This document shows, one piece after another, positions 58,976 to 64,000 of a stretch of 64,000 nt of DNA. Location of the stretch: the NCBI GenBank assembly GCA_963757135.1, contig CAVWQE010000005.1, positions 186,001 through 250,000 on the forward strand, written 5' to 3'. The notes under the pieces were generated by a model. It did not search any database. It was not told where the DNA came from and was given only the letters and a program-made list of their open reading frames with translations. Within the stretch, counting starts at the first letter, position 1. The number at the start of each line of letters is the position of its first letter. A program made the position numbers and the translations under genes. This stretch comes from Gp1-AA145 sp963757135. Its GTDB lineage: Bacteria > Acidobacteriota > Terriglobia > Terriglobales > Acidobacteriaceae.

Positions 58976-61033
58976 CTACGCCGTTGCCTTCAGGGAGTTA
59001 CTTTCCAAGGGAAGGGGGAGCCGAGCGTGGACCGTGGTGCCACGGTTCGGTTCCGATTGGATTGAAAGGCTACCGTTCAGGGCCTTCAAACGTTCTTCCA
59101 TGCTCGTGAGCCCAAGACCTCCGGTCTGCTTTGCCATTTCAGTGTCAAAGCCCGAGCCGGAATCACTCACCGTAAGATGAATCTCAGTAGAGGTTCCCCA
59201 CAATCGAACCTCGAAGTGACGCACGCCACTATGTTTCACCGAATTGTGAAGCGCTTCTTGCAGGACTCGGAAGAGACAAAGTGAAATATCTCGCGGTAAA
59301 GTGCCGAGCACATCGTGGGTTCCGAAGTCAACTTCCGATTTCTGCTGCTCGCTGAACTCTCTACAGAAGCCTTTAGCGGCCGCAACCAAACCAAGATACT
59401 CAAGCTTTGATGGGTGCAGCTTGTGCGACAACAAATGTATATCCGTCGCAATATCGGAGGTCTGTTTCTGTAGTTCGGCCAGGAGTGCACCCGTATGCGG
59501 CGGAAGCTGGTTCTTGATCTGGTCGATCGCGGCGGCCAACAACGCTAGGCGTTGGCTGGTATCGTCGTGCAGTTCTCTGGCGATCCGAAATCGTTCCTGC
59601 TCCTGGGCCTCAATCAACCTCCGGCTCACGCTGGAAAGTACCTCTTCAGCTGCTTTGCGCTGCGTGATATCGATAAATGCGATCACTGCACCGACAAGCT
59701 CTCCCCCTCTTTTTTGGGGGTAGGACCAATATTCGGATGGAAAACTTGTTCCATTTGCCTTCCACAACACCTCGTTGTCCACATGCACGCCTTCTCCGTT
59801 TTGGGATGCCCGGAGAATTCTGCATTCTTCCACTGGGAACGGTGTCCCGTCCGCACGGGTGTGATGAATCATATAATGCATGTTCTTGCCGAGCAGCTCG
59901 TCAGCGCTTTCATACCCCACAGTGCGGAGGCAGGCGAGATTGCAGAATGTGCAGCGGCCTTCGAGATCAATTCCATATATGGCTTCGGCGGTGGAGTCGA
60001 GGATCAATCGAAGTTTCTCCTCGCTTTCGCGACGTGCTTCCGTCGCCGATTGTTCACGCACAAGCTTCTCTCGCTCCATCTCAACTTGTTCGCGTTCGGC
60101 GATTTCGGCCGCCAACGTCAGACCTGACACCGCGAGCACCGCGAAAAACACATCCAGCAAGACGGCGTTGATGAATGCCGTGTTCTGGGCGAATGGCCCG
60201 GAGCCAAACGCAGTTTCGACCGTAGCTATGGTGGCGACAAGAAAGGTTGAGAGTGCGGATCCGATTACTCCAAAACGGATGGCTGCCCACATTACGAATG
60301 GAAGGACCGCGAAAGCCAGGACGTCCAGCCTAACTGGGATAACCGCCAGGTTTCCACAGATCATGAAGCACGCTGCGGCAAGTAACAGTAGCAGAGCGGC
60401 GAATTCTGCGATGTGACCGCGAGCGCGATTTCTGAGGAGAGCGGGAAAAGCCAACACCAGCGGCGTTACCAGCAGTACCCCCGTGGCGTCCCCAAACCAA
60501 TATATCAGCCAAGCTGAACCAAGTCCGGAATACGCTTGCACATGAGCTGCGTATAAAACGGAAACCCCGATTGACGCACTCACGACGGCGCTGCCAAACG
60601 CGCCGAGAGCGATCAGGCCAATTGCATCACGCAAGCGCGATAGTGAAAGGTCGAACTTTGCGATGCGGCGGAGAAAGTAGGCGCCGGTCAATGCTGCAAG
60701 TGTGCTCCCCGCTGCTTGACCCGCTGCGGCGATGTGAGGAACTGGACTCGAGTACGCGACCAGGAAAGCGGCAGCTGCAATTCCGACCCATATCCGATAT
60801 CCACAAAGCAAAACCGCTGCGAGGGCCACGCCGAAAGCCGGCCATACCGGCCCAAGATTGCTGCTCCTGATATTGGCGGTAGCTTGGCCGAGTTTGCCCG
60901 CCAAACCATACGCGAGAAAAACAATCGTGAGTTGGACGACGTAGTTTCCGACCTGATGGCGCGTACGGTTCGGCTTCTCGGCAGCTTGTGCCACTCCCTT
61001 GGGGAACGTAAAGATGGAGGGAATTAACTGCAC
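58976..61033 (-). CDS. MASE1-PAS-HisKA_3 sensor histidine kinase
   Basis: The 685-residue kinase has an N-terminal MASE1-type membrane region of about eight helices (NLGPVWPAFGVALAAVLLCG, then GSAWLIYWFGDATGVLLVTP). A PAS domain follows (about 345-455: LILDSTAEAIYGIDLEGRCT), then HisKA_3 with the His in FRIARELHDDTSQRLALL, and an ATPase domain (SDSGSGFD, GGLGLTSMEERL). It should phosphorylate NarL-type receivers. The divergent receiver-only protein at 61548 is the obvious partner. The start is GTG at 61033. Confidence 0.88.
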   Translation of the reverse strand: MQLIPSIFTFPKGVAQAAEKPNRTRHQVGNYVVQLTIVFLAYGLAGKLGQATANIRSSNLGPVWPAFGVALAAVLLCGYRIWVGIAAAAFLVAYSSPVPHIAAAGQAAGSTLAALTGAYFLRRIAKFDLSLSRLRDAIGLIALGAFGSAVVSASIGVSVLYAAHVQAYSGLGSAWLIYWFGDATGVLLVTPLVLAFPALLRNRARGHIAEFAALLLLLAAACFMICGNLAVIPVRLDVLAFAVLPFVMWAAIRFGVIGSALSTFLVATIATVETAFGSGPFAQNTAFINAVLLDVFFAVLAVSGLTLAAEIAEREQVEMEREKLVREQSATEARRESEEKLRLILDSTAEAIYGIDLEGRCTFCNLACLRTVGYESADELLGKNMHYMIHHTRADGTPFPVEECRILRASQNGEGVHVDNEVLWKANGTSFPSEYWSYPQKRGGELVGAVIAFIDITQRKAAEEVLSSVSRRLIEAQEQERFRIARELHDDTSQRLALLAAAIDQIKNQLPPHTGALLAELQKQTSDIATDIHLLSHKLHPSKLEYLGLVAAAKGFCREFSEQQKSEVDFGTHDVLGTLPRDISLCLFRVLQEALHNSVKHSGVRHFEVRLWGTSTEIHLTVSDSGSGFDTEMAKQTGGLGLTSMEERLKALNGSLSIQSEPNRGTTVHARLPLPLESNSLKATA

Positions 61034-61547
61034 TCGTCAGCTCTGCAAACTTTCCCACCGTCCCAGTGGATGCAGGTTTCTCCAGGAGGCGTATCTTGGT
61101 TGCTTAATGGGACGATTCACGATCAGATTCAAGGTCTTGAAGACTTCGCCCTCCCGAGACGGCTAAAATAATATGCAGATAAAACCCAATTGTCCAGAGC
61201 TGTACTGAGTCGTTATCGAATCGATCAGCAATTTCCAACCATGAATCCCGCGCTGAGCGTCGCACTTTGAACGCACAGCTACTTCGGTAGGGTCTGAAAC
61301 AGGCTCTGGCGGCCAAACTGTGGATAGTAAGGGAAAACACCTACGGAGAAAACCCTACCGTCGCATCGGGGAAAGTACCATTGACCACGCGCTTTCTGTG
61401 ATCTCTACTGTGTTCACAACGTGACCCGCGCGGATGCGACCGAGGCTCACACCTCAGAACAAACCAGAATGTACCTCAGGTTTAGGTATTTGAGCGACTT
61501 TTCGCAGAGTGGGAAGTCTATTAGCGTAGAAATTTCGTGGAGGCTGT
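61034..61547. other. 514-nt divergent region without dyad
   Basis: The region between the kinase and receiver genes shows no 16-nt CTG-N10-CAG dyad and no supported gene. CTGTGATCTCTACTGT near 61397 begins like a dyad but has no right half. Confidence 0.45.
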
Positions 61548-61937
61548 TTGGCTACGCCCTTAATCCGCATTATGGTGGTGGACGATTTCGAGCAGTGGCG
61601 ACAGCAAATCCGTTCCATCCTCGAAACACGCCCCGAGCTGCGTGTCATCGCAGAAGTGGCTGATGGATTGGAAGCAGTTCAGGAAGCGAAGGAGTTGAAA
61701 CCGGATCTGATCTTGCTGGATATCGGCCTTCCCAATCTTGACGGATTGGAAGCTGCTAGCCGCATCCGCCAAGTCGCTCCCGATGCAGCCATCATCTTCG
61801 TAACTCAAAACAGCGACGAAGAGATGGTACAGGCAGCGTTAACAGGTGGGGCGCAGGGATATGTGCTTAAAGCCAAAGCCTCGAGTGAGCTTCTGCCCGC
61901 TATTGAGCAGGCGCTGCGTAACAAACGTGATCACTAG
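61548..61937 (+). CDS. receiver-only response regulator
   Basis: The 129-residue protein is a stand-alone NarL-type receiver: VVDDFEQWRQQIRSILETRP, phospho-acceptor Asp58 in LILLDIGLPNLDG, Thr in FVTQNS and lysine in GYVLKAKAS. Translation begins at TTG behind GGAGG; the first ATG lies inside strand 1. It lacks any output domain. It is divergent from the MASE1 kinase and may be a phosphate shuttle or sink. It overlaps the convergent zinc-ribbon gene by 4 nt. Confidence 0.85.
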   Translation: MATPLIRIMVVDDFEQWRQQIRSILETRPELRVIAEVADGLEAVQEAKELKPDLILLDIGLPNLDGLEAASRIRQVAPDAAIIFVTQNSDEEMVQAALTGGAQGYVLKAKASSELLPAIEQALRNKRDH

Positions 61938-62164
61938 GTTCCGTATGCTCGACCACTTTCCTCATCATACAACTCGGCATCTCTGAGCTGTTCCAGTTCC
62001 TCTTTGCCGATTACGAACTCCGTGAAACCACAATGGGAACATACCAGCAAAGAGGGAAACATCCACGTTTGTGACCGATGCAAGTCTTTCATGCCAGGAA
62101 AGTGGACCACGATTTCCGCCGGGAACCTGCTTTGATTCGTTGAATGACACGATCTACAAGACAC
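61934..62164 (-). CDS. small zinc-ribbon protein
   Basis: The frame is open from 62200, but GGAGG lies 6 nt before a GTG at 62164, giving a 76-residue product. It has CRSCHST near its start and CSHCGFTEFVIGKEEL later, two CxxC knuckles of a zinc ribbon. The spacing and acidic C terminus resemble small uncharacterised zinc-ribbon proteins. Its upstream region is cut by the IS1202-like element 79 nt from the start codon, which may have removed its promoter. Confidence 0.68.
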   Translation of the reverse strand: MSCRSCHSTNQSRFPAEIVVHFPGMKDLHRSQTWMFPSLLVCSHCGFTEFVIGKEELEQLRDAELYDEESGRAYGT

Positions 62165-62242
62165 TTGTGGCCTCCAAACGTCTTGTGGGCCCCCGCGCAA
62201 GACCTTGAGCAGAATGATGTTCCAGATTGCACGTAATTGTCA

Positions 62243-63449
62243 ACAACGCCAGGCAAGTGGTAGAGCCTACTCACATCGTATCCCCCTAGCGAAGTTAAAA
62301 TGCTTGAGCGAGAAACGCGTTAGGGAGCTGGCCGGACGGCTCCGCAAAAGCCGGGAGGCCAGCGACCGGGACTACAATCCGCTGTGTCCACCGCCTACTT
62401 CGTCCTGATTCGCGAGATGAGAGACGCCTACAATCATCGCTTGCGTTTGGTGCAGTCGGCTCGACAACGCGGCATCAAACCCACCGCCCGCTTGTTTCAA
62501 ACCACCGTTCCCACTGTGCGCAAGTGGCTGCGCCGTTATCAGCAGCAAGGACCGCGCGGCCTCATCGAAGTTTCTCGCGCCCCTCATCGCCAGCCCGGCA
62601 AGACTCCCGCCGACATCGAACAGCAGGTCGTCGCACTCCGCCAGCAGCTGTTCACCTTCGGAGCTCGTCGTCTTATTCGGGAGTTCGACCTTCCTCTCAG
62701 TCATCGTGCCTTGGAACGCATCTGGCGCCATCATGGCCTGCTCAAAAAACGACCGCGCAAGTATCAGCGCAAACAAGACCTCGCCCACATCAAAGCCACC
62801 TGGCGCGTCTTTCAGCAGATCTCCGCCGACACCAAGGATCTCGACGATATTCCCCGCTACTGGCCGCAGGCCCAGGCTTTCGATCTGCCGGCCGTCGAAT
62901 ACACCGCCCGCGAAGTGCGCAGCGGCCTGCTGTTCTGGGCTTTTGCCGAGCGCCGTTCTGCGGCTGCCAGTTCCATCTTTGCCGCCCGTATCCAGCAGCA
63001 CCTCGATCGTTGCGGCATCTCTCTGCGCGATCTGGTCTGGCAGACCGACAACGGCTCCGAGTTCATCGGTGGCCACGATCGTCGCGGTCACCCCACCGGA
63101 TTCCCCACCGCTTTAGGCGACAGCCAGCACGTTCGCATCCCTCCCGCCGCTCACACCTTCCAGAGCGATGTGGAAACCGTTCACCGCCTCGTCGAAGATG
63201 AGTTCTTTGACCTGGAATCGTTCCACAGTCGGGGCGACTTCCTCGCCAAAGCCTTTACCTACCAGCTCTACTTCAACCTGGTCCGTCCCAACTCTCATAA
63301 ACAAAACCTCAGCCCTTGGCAGATCGTCGAGCAACTCCAACCCCGCTGGCCGCTCCAACTCTGTTTGCTTCCACCTGTTTTCTTGGACTATTACTTGAAC
63401 CACTCCGGGGGATACGATCTCCCTAGGCACCCCTACAACGCCAGGCAAG
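62243..63449 (+). mobile_element. IS1202-like insertion sequence flanked by a 15-bp direct repeat
   Basis: A 15-bp direct repeat acaacgccaggcaag (62243-62257 and 63435-63449) flanks the element. Just inside it are inverted ends of 28-29 nt (62258-62286 and 63407-63434) sharing ATCGTATCCCCC and a GCCTA block. I read the direct repeat as a long target duplication, known for IS1202-type elements. Alternatively it belongs to the element. The transposase frame is intact. Confidence 0.75.
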
Positions 63450-63469
63450 GGTCACGGTTCTTGCCCTGA
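62384..63469 (+). CDS. transposase with integrase core (IS1202/ISNCY-like)
   Basis: The 361-residue protein has a helix-turn-helix N terminus (IKPTARLFQTTVPTVRKWLR) and an integrase core. Its acidic residues lie in ISADTKDLDD, WQTDNGSEF and DVETVHRLVEDE. ATG at 62417 is an alternative to the GTG start. The stop codon lies 35 nt outside the right inverted repeat, so the last 12 residues are encoded by target DNA. The protein looks full-length. Confidence 0.85.
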   Translation: MSTAYFVLIREMRDAYNHRLRLVQSARQRGIKPTARLFQTTVPTVRKWLRRYQQQGPRGLIEVSRAPHRQPGKTPADIEQQVVALRQQLFTFGARRLIREFDLPLSHRALERIWRHHGLLKKRPRKYQRKQDLAHIKATWRVFQQISADTKDLDDIPRYWPQAQAFDLPAVEYTAREVRSGLLFWAFAERRSAAASSIFAARIQQHLDRCGISLRDLVWQTDNGSEFIGGHDRRGHPTGFPTALGDSQHVRIPPAAHTFQSDVETVHRLVEDEFFDLESFHSRGDFLAKAFTYQLYFNLVRPNSHKQNLSPWQIVEQLQPRWPLQLCLLPPVFLDYYLNHSGGYDLPRHPYNARQGSRFLP

Positions 63470-63590
63470 AGAGATAATCACCATACACTCACTTGACCAT
63501 TACCCGGAGTTGTGAGGCTCTCGGCCCCGTTTTAAGTTCCTTTCCCCTGCCTGGCTATCAAACCCATTGGGGCGCAAATGCTAATTTGTC

Positions 63591-64000
63591 TCAATTGCCG
63601 GTTTCGTGGATACCCGCTGTGACCGAGTGCTCCTCTTTTAAGAGCGTGATAGCTGGCAGTAAACCTTTTGCAAAACACTCCTTCCCTACAAAGGCGTCGA
63701 CTACCTGAAAAACTTCATCAGGAACATCCAGCATGCCGGAGAGCATGACGATCGGTGTTCGCGGCCAACGTCGCCGCATAGCGACGGCGAATTCTTGTCC
63801 GTTCATCTCGGGCATGCAGTAGTCCACGATTGCAACATCAAAGCGATGAAACTCCGCGAGTTCCAGCGCTTCGCGGCCACTGCATGCGGTCTCGACGGCA
63901 TACCCGAAACTCTCAAGAAATATTTTTTCGTATTGCAACCAACATTTGTCGTCGTCGATGCAAAGGAGCGTGACTCTCGGGCTATCTTTATCATCTCGCG
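63591..64000 (-). CDS. response-regulator receiver (cut by the window edge)
   Basis: The frame enters from beyond 64000 and ends at 63591. The visible 135 residues form a receiver: LLCIDDDKCW pocket, phospho-acceptor in VAIVDYCMPEMNGQEF, Ser in IVMLSGM and lysine in AFVGKE. No DNA-binding domain follows before the stop, so the output domain, if any, is N-terminal or absent. It is probably another stand-alone receiver, but the start is not in the window. Confidence 0.82.
   Translation of the reverse strand, partial: RDDKDSPRVTLLCIDDDKCWLQYEKIFLESFGYAVETACSGREALELAEFHRFDVAIVDYCMPEMNGQEFAVAMRRRWPRTPIVMLSGMLDVPDEVFQVVDAFVGKECFAKGLLPAITLLKEEHSVTAGIHETGN

Noticed and set aside
62237..62252. TTGTCAACAACGCCAG upstream of the zinc-ribbon gene
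   Set aside because: First base differs, no TA hexamer at the right distance, and it overlaps the direct repeat of the insertion element.
1..64000. luxI-type autoinducer synthase or autoinducer-binding LuxR
   Set aside because: None of the proteins shows an acyl-homoserine-lactone synthase motif or an autoinducer-binding domain joined to a GerE HTH; only NarL-type regulators are present.
1..64000. rRNA, tRNA, CRISPR array or prophage
   Set aside because: No such sequence was recognised on either strand by eye; a tRNAscan or CRISPR finder run could still find a short one.

Overview
The window looks like chromosomal DNA of a soil-type Acidobacteriota member (class Terriglobia is my best guess). 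This is inferred from gene content only: many Sec-exported small proteins, HisKA_3 kinases and NarL-type regulators, a HAF-repeat protein, DUF4136/DUF2092/SYLF-type proteins, and moderate GC. I found no rRNA, tRNA or CRISPR array.

Layout. 1-4.6 kb: an ATP-grasp ligase, a membrane diguanylate cyclase, an OmpR-type regulator with an altered receiver, and small exported proteins. 4.9-16.7 kb: a glycogen-debranching-type glucosidase, large secreted proteins, outer-membrane barrels, a ferritin-like YciE/YciF protein and a 53-residue membrane peptide. 17.1-28.3 kb: a one-direction cluster of outer-membrane porins alternating with exported aspartase, asparaginase, glutaminase and amidohydrolase; together the first three would convert Gln and Asn to Glu, Asp, fumarate and ammonia outside the cytoplasm. 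30.2-35.0 kb: a leftward operon with a DyP-type peroxidase, two paralogous small proteins, a possible GATase-like protein and an outer-membrane protein. 35.3-42.4 kb: a receiver-MEDS protein, a HAF-repeat exported protein and two histidine kinases. 42.7-53.9 kb: small exported proteins, a BASS-type transporter, an M48 protease, aquaporin Z and three NarL/FixJ response regulators. 54.0-64.0 kb: a GlsB/YeaQ-type protein, a complete IS3-family (IS407-like) element, Sel1 and SYLF proteins, a MASE1 sensor kinase divergent from a receiver-only regulator, an IS1202-like element, and a response regulator cut by the window edge.

The strongest unexplained signal is regulatory. Intergenic DNA carries at least 26 copies of a 16-bp dyad, CTGnnA-N4-TnnCAG, with the same architecture as the las/rhl (lux-type) boxes bound by LuxR/GerE-fold activators. 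In 19 of the 26, plus one degenerate copy, a TAnnnn hexamer lies 23-26 nt (usually 24) beyond the dyad. This places the dyad near -43, the classical LuxR-type activation position. The boxes precede mostly secreted or envelope proteins, the amino-acid cluster, the DyP operon and three NarL-type regulator genes. No luxI-type synthase or autoinducer-binding LuxR is encoded here, so the binding protein is unknown. The pattern suggests one activator (quorum-sensing LuxR or NarL-type) controlling a large share of this region.
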